From assembly GCA_902826685.1 (NCBI GenBank), contig CADEFT010000001.1, forward strand, positions 287,777 to 351,776: 64,000 nucleotides of DNA, given 5' to 3'. The notes under the pieces were generated by a model. The model worked only from the letters and a program-made list of their open reading frames with translations, was not told the origin of the DNA and searched no databases. The stretch is from an uncultured Acidobacteriota bacterium. Its GTDB lineage: Bacteria > Acidobacteriota > Terriglobia > Bryobacterales > Bryobacteraceae. Shown here one piece after another: positions 1 to 7,093 of this stretch (the stretch's first letter is position 1; every line of letters starts with the position of its first letter). Position numbers and translations under genes: made by a program.

Positions 1-622
1 GGTTCATGTAGTCGGGGTCGAACAGCACTCGCAGTTTCGCTTCCTTGCATACCGTGAGGAATACGTCGCTGGCCATCTGGTTGTTGACGCGGATGGTGGG
101 CAGCGGCTTTTGAAGCTTCACGGTCAATTGCGGCACGGAGGCGGCGCTGGAAAACATGGCTTCGTCGGTCTTGTTCTTGCGCGGCAGGGGACGCATCAGC
201 AGATCGTCGACGTTCGCCGAGGGATTGCGGCGAAGCTCATTGACGAGAGCGCGTGTCCGCTCCAGTTCCTGAGGCGCGACCACGGAAGCGGGATCGAGCG
301 AACGGGCGCGTTCAAATTCGGCGATAGCTTCCTTGATCTGGCCCTTGTCGCGCAGCACCTGGCCCTCATAGACGTGATACTGGGCGGCGAACGCCCGGAA
401 CCGGGCGACGGCGAGCTGATAGGAAAGGTCGCTGCGGTCGGTGGCCAGGGCTTGCTCGGCGAGCTTAAGCGCCTCATCCAGATCCTTGGCCGTATCGCGA
501 AGCTCCGCCTCGCGCGCCTTCGCCAAGAGGGAGTCGCCGTTGCGGGTCCGGGCCGGGGCGGGCCAGGGCAGCAGCGCGGCGGTCAACCAGACAGTGAGAA
601 AGGTGGTTCGAGTTCGGTTCAT
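1..622 (-). CDS. Secretin-like (type II/III secretion or type IV pilus) protein, N-terminal part, truncated by window edge
   Basis: Read on the minus strand from ATG at 622, the frame stays open to base 1, so the C-terminal part lies outside the window. The first 25 residues form a signal peptide (charged MNRTRT start, then a hydrophobic stretch ending in PAPA). A helical TPR-like segment follows (about residues 30-135, with EAIAEFERARSLDP). From about residue 165 the segment with NNQMASDVFLTVCKEAKL and VLFDPDYMN resembles the small N-domain that precedes the secretin pore in acidobacterial GspD/PilQ-like proteins. The pore domain itself is not visible, so the assignment is an inference. A GGAGG lies about 15 bases before the start, which is rather far. 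Confidence 0.6.
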   Translation of the reverse strand, partial: MNRTRTTFLTVWLTAALLPWPAPARTRNGDSLLAKAREAELRDTAKDLDEALKLAEQALATDRSDLSYQLAVARFRAFAAQYHVYEGQVLRDKGQIKEAIAEFERARSLDPASVVAPQELERTRALVNELRRNPSANVDDLLMRPLPRKNKTDEAMFSSAASVPQLTVKLQKPLPTIRVNNQMASDVFLTVCKEAKLRVLFDPDYMN

Positions 623-776
623 GGCAGACCGGCAGCGCCTCCACAGGGATAAGGGAGACCGGCGGGAGAAACTGCGCCGCGGTTTGCGGAATATTTTATG
701 TATATATTAAGGTCTACATGTCCTAAATTTGACGAGGGCGGGAGGGCGTCTGGTATCCTGGAGAATAGCGCACTTA
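623..776. other. Intergenic region between secretin-like gene and tRNA-Met
   Basis: This divergent gap has an AT-rich patch at about 690-712 that could hold the minus-strand promoter of the secretin-like gene. The right half holds a candidate promoter for the tRNA, listed separately. Nothing else is recognisable. Confidence 0.4.
729..759 (+). promoter_or_regulatory. Candidate promoter of tRNA-Met
   Basis: TTGACG (729-734) and TATCCT (754-759) are separated by 19 bases and lie 17 bases before the tRNA. They match the -35 and -10 consensus at 5/6 and 4/6 positions. The spacing is slightly long. Confidence 0.4.
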
Positions 777-853
777 GCCGGTGTAGCTCAGGTGGTTAGA
801 GCGGCGGTCTCATAATCCGCAGGTCGTAGGTTCGAGTCCTACCGCCGGCACCA
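777..853 (+). tRNA. tRNA-Met (anticodon CAT)
   Basis: The gene folds as a complete cloverleaf with encoded CCA. It has a GCCGGTG acceptor arm pairing with CGCCGGC, a D-arm starting GCTCAG, anticodon loop CTCATAA, and T-arm GTAGG/CCTAC around TTCGAGT. A CAT anticodon could belong to elongator Met or to the lysidine-modified Ile2 tRNA. The GCGGT-CTCATAA-TCCGC arm with its U-U closing mismatch looks like bacterial elongator tRNA-Met. It is not the initiator, since its first acceptor pair is G-C. Confidence 0.9.
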
Positions 854-859
854 AGCTTT

Positions 860-1777
860 CTATTTCCCTTCCACAATCTGTGTGTAGACGCGGTCGAGGT
901 CTTCCTGCGTAAAGTAGTCGATCTCGATGCGGCCGCGCTGCGGATTTTTCTCCACGATGCGAACACGCGTACCTAAGACGCGTTGCAGTTCTTCAGCAGC
1001 GGCCCGTACATTTGGGTCCTGCCTTGGCTTCTCCTCTTGTTCGCCTTCCCTCGATTCGGTAAGCTTTTGGACGGTTCGCTCCACCTCACGGACGGAAAGA
1101 CCCTGGGCGGCGGCCTTCTCGGCGAGTTGACGCTGGGCTGCCTCGTCAGGGAGTCCGAGAATGGCTCGGGCATGACCCATCGAAATTCGATGCTCGGCTA
1201 CGAGAAGCTGAACGTCCTGAGGCAGACGTAACAGCCGTAGCATGTTGGTTACGGAGGATCGGTCCTTACCCGTGCGCTTAGCGATATCCTCGTGGGTTAA
1301 TCCATGTTCCTGTTGGAGGCGGTCATACGCTTGAGCTACTTCCATGGGATTTAGATCTTCGCGTTGCAGGTTCTCGATGAGGCTGACTTCGAGGAGCCGG
1401 TCATTACCGGTAGTCTGGACGACCACGGGAACATCCGCTAGTCCAGCCAGGCGGGCGGCGCGCCATCGGCGCTCACCGGCGATGAGTTCGTAACGGTCCT
1501 GTTTTCGGCGAACGATCAGAGGCTGGATGATGCCATTCGCCTCGATGGAGTTCGCCAGCTCTCGAAGCCGGTCCGGTTGAAAGACGGTTCGAGGCTGAAG
1601 AGGGTTCGCATCGATCTGGTCGATGGGGAGGCTGGTTGGGGAAGCTTCTCGTGTTTGGACGGGTTCGGGGGCCGGCGCCGGTGCAGCAGCGGCTCCCGAC
1701 GGCGCTGGCCGGGTGGGCAGTAGGGCTGCCAGACCCTTACCGAGCGCTCGTCGCGGATTTTCGAGCGGCTTGTTCAT
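860..1777 (-). CDS. parB: Chromosome partitioning protein ParB
   Basis: ParB is a CTP-dependent clamp that loads at parS, spreads along DNA and is moved by ParA during chromosome segregation. The 305-residue protein has the typical start RRALGKGLAALLP (9-21) and an Ala/Pro-rich linker to about 45. The N-domain carries the nucleotide-binding GERRWRA (101-107). A helix-turn-helix around 150-190 includes EDIAKRTGKDRSSVTNMLRL, and the C-terminal dimer domain ends IDYFTQEDLDRVYTQIVEGK. The start overlaps the 3' end of parA by 41 bases, which fits the family N-terminus and implies co-expression. Two parS-like sites lie just upstream of the pair. Confidence 0.95.
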   Translation of the reverse strand: MNKPLENPRRALGKGLAALLPTRPAPSGAAAAPAPAPEPVQTREASPTSLPIDQIDANPLQPRTVFQPDRLRELANSIEANGIIQPLIVRRKQDRYELIAGERRWRAARLAGLADVPVVVQTTGNDRLLEVSLIENLQREDLNPMEVAQAYDRLQQEHGLTHEDIAKRTGKDRSSVTNMLRLLRLPQDVQLLVAEHRISMGHARAILGLPDEAAQRQLAEKAAAQGLSVREVERTVQKLTESREGEQEEKPRQDPNVRAAAEELQRVLGTRVRIVEKNPQRGRIEIDYFTQEDLDRVYTQIVEGK

Positions 1778-2531
1778 TTGTCAGGATTTCCTTCGCAAGC
1801 TTGATATAGCTTTCCGCTCCTTTAGAGCGTGGATCGTAGAGCAGGATCGGTTTGCCGTGGCTCGGCGCTTCGGCCAGCCTCACACTACGGGGGATGATGG
1901 ATCGAAAGACCTGGTTACCAAAGAATTCCCTGAGGTCACCGGCCACCTGGCGGGTAAGGGTGGTTCGATCATCGTACATAGTAAGGAGAATTCCTTGAAT
2001 GGCCAGGTCGTGCGCAAACGATTTCTTGAGACGGTCGATGGTGTCCATGAGCTGCGAGATGCCTTCGAGGGCGAAAAACTCACATTGGATCGGGATCAGA
2101 ACCGAATCGGCAGCCACTAGCGAGTTCAGCGTCAACAGATCAAGCGCTGGCGGGCAGTCAATGAGAATGAAATCATACGCGTCGCGGATCTCCGCCACCT
2201 TTGTGCTCAATCGTCGTTCGCGGTCCTCAAAGTCGATCAGCTCGACGTTGGCGGCGATTAGGGACCGGTCGGATGGGACAATATGGAGGCCTTCACACTG
2301 AGTCGGCTGAATGACGGCGCTGAGCGCTTCGGTTCCGATCAGGGCGTTGTAGATCGTAAGGCGGTTCGGGTCCTTTTGAACTCCAAGACCAGTAGTGGCG
2401 TTACCTTGGGGGTCGTTGTCGATCAGCAACACTCGCATTTCGCTCGCCGCTAGAGAGGCTGCGAGGTTTATGGCGGTTGTCGTTTTGCCGACGCCGCCCT
2501 TCTGGTTGGTTATGGCGATGACCTTGCCCAT
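1737..2531 (-). CDS. parA: Chromosome partitioning ATPase ParA (Soj)
   Basis: ParA is a deviant Walker-type ATPase that binds DNA nonspecifically and pulls ParB-parS complexes. The 264-residue protein starts MGKVIAITNQKGGVGKTTT, with the deviant Walker A KGGVGKTT at 11-18. LLIDNDPQGNATTGLG follows at about 35-50 and the Walker B-like FILIDCPPALDLLTLNSL at about 121-138. The length is normal for the family. It lies between rsmG and parB, all leftward, as in many bacterial origin regions (mnmG-rsmG-parA-parB). No strong ribosome-binding site is visible; a GGAG lies 13 bases before the ATG. Confidence 0.95.
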   Translation of the reverse strand: MGKVIAITNQKGGVGKTTTAINLAASLAASEMRVLLIDNDPQGNATTGLGVQKDPNRLTIYNALIGTEALSAVIQPTQCEGLHIVPSDRSLIAANVELIDFEDRERRLSTKVAEIRDAYDFILIDCPPALDLLTLNSLVAADSVLIPIQCEFFALEGISQLMDTIDRLKKSFAHDLAIQGILLTMYDDRTTLTRQVAGDLREFFGNQVFRSIIPRSVRLAEAPSHGKPILLYDPRSKGAESYIKLAKEILTNEQAARKSATSAR

Positions 2532-2564
2532 GATGCGCTAGAATCTCCATCCTAGCATTGGTGC

Positions 2565-2580
2565 AGTTCCACGTGGAACG
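2565..2580. promoter_or_regulatory. parS: parS-like centromere site 1
   Basis: AGTTCCACGTGGAACG contains a perfect 14-base palindrome (2566-2579) around CACGTG. It resembles the bacterial parS consensus TGTTTCACGTGAAACA. It sits between the rsmG stop and the parA start, the usual place for parS. Confidence 0.8.
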
Positions 2581-2581
2581 T

Positions 2582-3169
2582 CTAGATCATTCGACCCGTC
2601 ACCAATCGGTCATCTATTGACAGCGCGCCTTGAACGTTCCACGTGAAACCCTCAACGCGCGCAATCGCCGAGCCGTCGTTTGCGCTGAGCAGCAATGCGA
2701 CTGACGGCGCCAAGTCGGCCCGAAGCACACCCTCCCACCTGACAGCGCGAGACACCACCCAATCGAAGCGACGTGCAACGGCATCACCACGCGAAGCCGT
2801 CACTCGTACGTTAGGCAGATCGCGAGAAGCTTCACGCAGGAAAACCGACTTACGCTGGTGAGATTCGATGAGCGTAACCATGATGTCGGGACGCAGAACC
2901 CCGATAGGAATGCCGGGAAAGCCCGCACCTGAGCCAAAATCCGCAATCTCAAGCGGCCCTGGTGGCAAAATGCGCGCTATCAGTGCGCTCTCACCATAGT
3001 GCTTTCGGCTGGCCTGCTGCGGATCCACAACGCGTGTGAGATTCAGCCTCGCATTCCAACGGGCCATCAGTTCATAATGCGATGCGAGCGCCTCAATCTG
3101 ATCGTCAGAAACTGGCAATATGCCAGCCAAATCCGCACGCAGAAACTCGCGAATGCCGGACTCACTCAT
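2582..3169 (-). CDS. rsmG: 16S rRNA (guanine-N7) methyltransferase RsmG (GidB)
   Basis: RsmG methylates N7 of a G in the 530 loop of 16S rRNA using S-adenosylmethionine. The 195-residue protein has the family motifs [13 protein letters not shown] (about 33-46) and the SAM-binding loop [18 protein letters not shown] (about 74-91), followed by [17 protein letters not shown]. The ATG start overlaps the mnmG stop by 4 bases, indicating translational coupling. The C-terminal codons contain the second parS-like site. Confidence 0.93.
   Translation of the reverse strand: MSESGIREFLRADLAGILPVSDDQIEALASHYELMARWNARLNLTRVVDPQQASRKHYGESALIARILPPGPLEIADFGSGAGFPGIPIGVLRPDIMVTLIESHQRKSVFLREASRDLPNVRVTASRGDAVARRFDWVVSRAVRWEGVLRADLAPSVALLLSANDGSAIARVEGFTWNVQGALSIDDRLVTGRMI
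2635..2650. promoter_or_regulatory. parS: parS-like centromere site 2 (inside rsmG 3' end)
   Basis: CGTTCCACGTGAAACC shares the CACGTG core and near-palindromic arms (GTTcCACGTGaAAC) with the parS consensus, differing mainly at the outermost bases. It lies 70 bases from the first site, inside the rsmG reading frame (codons for the WNV stretch near the C-terminus). Confidence 0.8.
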
Positions 3170-5037
3170 GTCTCGGAGCGCAAAGCAAGAAAGGTTTCGA
3201 GCACTGCCACAGCGGCCGGCGTCACCCCAGGAACACGACCCGCCTGGCCGAGCGTGACAGGCCGGACGCGACTCAACTTCTCCGCCACTTCCCGGCTGAG
3301 ACCGGAAATATCTTCAAAGCGAGTATCGGACGGGATCGAACGGGATTCGGAGTGCCGCAGGCGAACAACCTGGCGCTCCTGTTGCGCGATGTAGCCCTCG
3401 TACTTGCACTGTGTTTCCAAGGTAGTAAGGAGCCCAGGAGCCGGATCATCGCCTATTGCCGCACGCAAACGCACGGACAACCGATCCATACGGGCCTCCG
3501 GCCGGCGGAGCCAGGTGGCATACGTCGGCCTCTCATCCCGGGCCAAATCAAACTCAGACGGAACAACACGCTCTGTCTCGAGAAACCGAATGGCCAGTGC
3601 TTTCTGAGCCTGTTTGCGCTCGAATAGGCGCCAACGTTCGTCTGAAACTAAGCCGCATCGCCGCCCGATCGGCGTCAACCGCTCATCCGCATTGTCGATC
3701 CGCAAGTGCAGGCGAAACTCCGCGCGAGACGTAAACATCCGGTACGGCTCATCGGCGCCTTTTGTCACCAGGTCGTCAATCAGGATACCGGTATACCCAT
3801 CCGCCCGGCCGATGATGACAGGCCCGGTACCCCCCAGCCAGCAGGCGGCATTCAAACCGGCGATCAAACCCTGGCAGGCCGCCTCCTCATATCCGGAGGT
3901 ACCGTTGATCTGGCCAGCGAGAAACAACCCCTCAATCGACTTCGCCATCAGCTGATGCGTCAGCTCCCGCGGATCGATCGCATCATATTCTATGGCGTAT
4001 CCTGGCCGGATCATCTCTGCCGACTCTAACCCTGGCACACTGGAGACCATCGCGGCCTGAACGTCGATCGGCATGCTGGTAGACATCCCGTTAACGTAGA
4101 TCTCGTTGGTATCCAGGCCTTCAGGCTCCAGAAAAATCTGATGACGATCCTTATCGGGAAACTTGACTATTTTGTCCTCTATCGATGGGCAATATCTTGG
4201 CCCGATGCCTTCAATCTGGCCAGAATACAGCGGTGACCTGGCGATGCTATCTCGCAGAATCCTATGGGTTTCCCAACTTGTGTATCCTACGTAACACTTC
4301 ACCTGGCTCCGTGTGATCTGCGCCGTCAGGAACGAAAACGGCGTCGGCACGGGATCGCCGTCCTGCGCCTCGAACCGGCTCCAATCGATCGTTCGCCCAT
4401 CCAAACGTGGCGGAGTGCCCGTCTTCAAGCGCGTCCAGGCCATCCCCAACCCACGAAGCTGATCTCCCAATAGCTGGGAAGGTGCCTCGCCACTGCGACC
4501 ACAGCTATACTTATGTTCACCGACGTGGGCCAGCCCATTCAAGAAAGTGCCAGTCGTAACGATTACTGAATGACCGGAAATCTCCCGCCCGTCCCGCAAG
4601 TGGACGCCCTGAATTCGCCGCTTACCGGCGCCGTCCTCTATCCAAAGTCCGGCGACTTCGGCCTGCAGGATGCGCAAGCCCGGTTCCTGTTCCAAGAGTT
4701 CCCGCATCCGCGTGCGGTAAAGCTTCTTGTCGCATTGGGCCCGAGGCGACCAGACGGCCGGGCCGCGGCTGGTATTCAACAGCCGGAACTGGATGCCCAC
4801 GGCGTCGGTCAACTCACCCATCACACCGCCAAGGGCGTCGATTTCGCGCACCAGATGCCCTTTGGCGATTCCACCCACGGCCGGGTTACAGGACATCTGC
4901 GCGATCAGGTCGATGTTCATCGTGATCATCGCCGTGCGCAATCCAATGCGCGCGCAGGCGCGTGCCGCCTCGCAGCCGGCATGCCCGGCGCCGACAACGA
5001 TCACGTCGTATTTAACGGCACGGCCCAAATTCGCCAT
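3166..5037 (-). CDS. mnmG: tRNA uridine-5-carboxymethylaminomethyl modification enzyme MnmG (GidA)
   Basis: With MnmE, MnmG installs cmnm5 at wobble U34 of several tRNAs, using FAD, NADH and methylene-THF. The protein has 623 residues, the normal family length. The N-terminal FAD-binding motif [20 protein letters not shown] starts at about residue 11. The family signature [23 protein letters not shown] follows at about 49-71. The later stretch [21 protein letters not shown] and the C-terminal helical domain are also present. It heads the leftward mnmG-rsmG-parA-parB block and is divergent from purD, with only 45 bases between them. Confidence 0.96.
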   Translation of the reverse strand: MANLGRAVKYDVIVVGAGHAGCEAARACARIGLRTAMITMNIDLIAQMSCNPAVGGIAKGHLVREIDALGGVMGELTDAVGIQFRLLNTSRGPAVWSPRAQCDKKLYRTRMRELLEQEPGLRILQAEVAGLWIEDGAGKRRIQGVHLRDGREISGHSVIVTTGTFLNGLAHVGEHKYSCGRSGEAPSQLLGDQLRGLGMAWTRLKTGTPPRLDGRTIDWSRFEAQDGDPVPTPFSFLTAQITRSQVKCYVGYTSWETHRILRDSIARSPLYSGQIEGIGPRYCPSIEDKIVKFPDKDRHQIFLEPEGLDTNEIYVNGMSTSMPIDVQAAMVSSVPGLESAEMIRPGYAIEYDAIDPRELTHQLMAKSIEGLFLAGQINGTSGYEEAACQGLIAGLNAACWLGGTGPVIIGRADGYTGILIDDLVTKGADEPYRMFTSRAEFRLHLRIDNADERLTPIGRRCGLVSDERWRLFERKQAQKALAIRFLETERVVPSEFDLARDERPTYATWLRRPEARMDRLSVRLRAAIGDDPAPGLLTTLETQCKYEGYIAQQERQVVRLRHSESRSIPSDTRFEDISGLSREVAEKLSRVRPVTLGQAGRVPGVTPAAVAVLETFLALRSET

Positions 5038-5082
5038 GAATCCCGAACACTCCCTCTAATTGTAGCGGGCAGGAGTTAGCAC

Positions 5083-6336
5083 TTGAAAGTACTCGTTATT
5101 GGAGGCGGAGGCAGAGAGCATGCCATCGCCTGGCGGCTCGCCCAGGAACCCTTCGTTCAGGTCTATGCGGCACCGGGGAATCCAGGCATCCGCAAGATCG
5201 CCGAATGTATCCCTGTGGAGAAAGCCACGCCGGAGGAATATCTTTCGGCGGCGGAGCTCGAAAACGTCGATCTCACGGTGGTTGGCCCGGAAGCGCCACT
5301 GGTCGGCGGCATCGTCGATCTGTTCCGTTCGCACGGCCGCAAGATCTTCGGACCCACACAGGCGGCCGCGCGGCTTGAGGGCAGCAAAGCATTCGCCAAG
5401 GAGGTGATGACGAACGCCGGCATTCCCACCGCGCGCTATGTCAAGGCATCGAACGGCGAGGACTACGCGCGGGCCCTGGATGAAATCGGCTGCCCCGTGG
5501 CCATCAAAGCCGATGGCCTCGCCGCGGGCAAGGGCGTCATCATTGCCCACACGCGCGAGGAAGCCGAAGCGGCTGTGCAAAGCATCGCCACTACGATCGG
5601 TCCGTGTATCGTGTTCGAAGAGTTTCTGACAGGCGAAGAAGTCAGTTTTATCGTACTGAGCGACGGCACGCATGTGCTGCCGCTCGACGCTTCCCAGGAT
5701 CACAAACGAATCTTCGACGACGACATGGGGCCTAACACCGGCGGAATGGGCTCGTATTCCGACGGACGCATTCTGAATTCCGATCAGACACGACAGGTCC
5801 TCGAGACGGCCATCTTTCCGGCCATCGAATATCTCAACCACCAAGGAACTCCGTTCACCGGGTTTCTCTACGCAGGCCTGATGATGACCAGTTCCGGGCC
5901 GAAGGTGCTCGAATACAATGTCCGGCTCGGCGATCCCGAAACGCAAAGCCTGCTGCATCGCATCAAGGGTGGATTCGCCAATGCGCTGCTGGCGGCGGCC
6001 AATCAGGATCTCTCCGGTACGTCGCTCGAGTGGAAGGGCGAGCCGTCGGTCTGCGTGGTGATGGCGGCGCACGGATATCCGGATCGGGTGCGCACCGGCG
6101 ACACCATCACGGGGATCGATGAGGCGGAAGCGGCGGGAGCCGTCGTCTTCCAGGCGGGAACGCGGTCCAATAAGAAGCGCCTCGAAACGGCCGGTGGACG
6201 CGTACTGGGAGTGACAGCCTCCGGCTCCACTTTGCCGGGGGCGATCGCCAACGCCTACCGCGCGGTGGAAAGCGTTCAGTTCGACGGAATGCAATTCCGG
6301 AAAGATATCGGCCGCAAAGGCTTGCGTCACTGGTAG
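5083..6336 (+). CDS. purD: Phosphoribosylamine-glycine ligase PurD (GAR synthetase)
   Basis: PurD makes glycinamide ribonucleotide from phosphoribosylamine, glycine and ATP, the second step of purine synthesis. The 417-residue protein starts MKVLVIGGGGREHAIAWRL, has the ATP-grasp segment IKADGLAAGKGVIIAHTREE (about 139-158) and the family signature LEYNVRLGDPETQ. The start is TTG at 5083, preceded by AGGAG (5071-5075) with 7 bases spacing. A TAGAAT that could serve as -10 for the next tRNA overlaps the stop codon. Confidence 0.95.
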   Translation: MKVLVIGGGGREHAIAWRLAQEPFVQVYAAPGNPGIRKIAECIPVEKATPEEYLSAAELENVDLTVVGPEAPLVGGIVDLFRSHGRKIFGPTQAAARLEGSKAFAKEVMTNAGIPTARYVKASNGEDYARALDEIGCPVAIKADGLAAGKGVIIAHTREEAEAAVQSIATTIGPCIVFEEFLTGEEVSFIVLSDGTHVLPLDASQDHKRIFDDDMGPNTGGMGSYSDGRILNSDQTRQVLETAIFPAIEYLNHQGTPFTGFLYAGLMMTSSGPKVLEYNVRLGDPETQSLLHRIKGGFANALLAAANQDLSGTSLEWKGEPSVCVVMAAHGYPDRVRTGDTITGIDEAEAAGAVVFQAGTRSNKKRLETAGGRVLGVTASGSTLPGAIANAYRAVESVQFDGMQFRKDIGRKGLRHW

Positions 6337-6352
6337 AATGGTGGCCAACCGG

Positions 6353-6429
6353 GGGGACGTAGCTCAGTTGGATAGAGCGGCCGCCTCCTAAGCGGCAGGC
6401 CGGCAGTTCGAATCTGCCCGTCCCTACCA
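6353..6429 (+). tRNA. tRNA-Arg (anticodon CCT)
   Basis: The cloverleaf is complete with encoded CCA. Acceptor GGGGACG pairs with CGTCCCT (a G-U pair at the end), the anticodon stem is GCCGC/GCGGC around loop CTCCTAA, and the T-stem is GGCAG/CTGCC around TTCGAAT. It begins 16 bases after the purD stop. TAGAAT at 6334-6339 may be its -10 element, although no good -35 is visible, so readthrough from purD is also possible. Confidence 0.93.
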
Positions 6430-6492
6430 ATCCTTCCGGGAAAACGCCGGTCCGTCGCGCCAGGCGGCAACCAGCGGAGTCGAGGTGACTGA

Positions 6493-7086
6493 GTGTCCGG
6501 AACACAGACCAAACACGCTGTAACGCAACTGCTGTCGGACTTGCAGGTTGGCCGGCCAGGGGCCGCCGACGAGTTACTACCTCTCGTTTATCAGGAACTG
6601 CGCCGGATCGCCGCCGCTTACATGCGGCGCGAGCGCCCCGACCATACGCTTCAAGCAACCGCCTTAGTACATGAGGCCTACTTACAGTTAGTCGATCAGA
6701 CTCGCGTCGACTGGAAGAACCGGGCCCACTTCTTCGGCGTGGCCGCGCAGCTCATGCGCCGCATCCTGGTGGAGCATGCACGCGCCCATCAGGCGCAGAA
6801 GCGCGGGGGCGGCGCTGGAAAGATCGCGCTCGAGGAAGTGGCGGCGGCGTTCCCGCAGAAAGATCTGACGCTGGTCGCTCTCGACGACTCGCTCAAGCAG
6901 TTGGAGGAAATGGATCCGCGCCAAAGCCGCGTCGTCGAATTGCGGTTCTTTGGCGGCCTCACCACCGAGGAGACCGCCGAGGTGATGGGAATCTCGACGG
7001 CCACCGTCGAACGCGAGTGGCGGGCCGCGCGCGCCTGGCTCCATTCCCAGTTGAGCGATCTGAAGGCGCGCGAAGCCATCAACTGA
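6493..7086 (+). CDS. RNA polymerase ECF-type sigma factor (acidobacterial/planctomycete type)
   Basis: The 197-residue protein has a sigma-70 region 2 segment (about 25-90, including LVYQELRRIAAAYMRRERPD and HTLQATALVHEAYLQLV) and a region 4 helix-turn-helix (about 140-190, including RVVELRFFGGLTTEETAEVM and ISTATVEREWRAARAWL). The H-TLQ-T-LVHEAYL-LV signature is characteristic of an ECF sigma group abundant in Solibacter and planctomycetes (TIGR02999-like, from memory). The start is GTG at 6493 with a weak purine-rich site before it. No anti-sigma factor gene is adjacent. It converges on the ADOP permease, with 7 bases between the stops. Confidence 0.88.
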   Translation: MSGTQTKHAVTQLLSDLQVGRPGAADELLPLVYQELRRIAAAYMRRERPDHTLQATALVHEAYLQLVDQTRVDWKNRAHFFGVAAQLMRRILVEHARAHQAQKRGGGAGKIALEEVAAAFPQKDLTLVALDDSLKQLEEMDPRQSRVVELRFFGGLTTEETAEVMGISTATVEREWRAARAWLHSQLSDLKAREAIN

Positions 7087-7093
7087 GAAGCAT

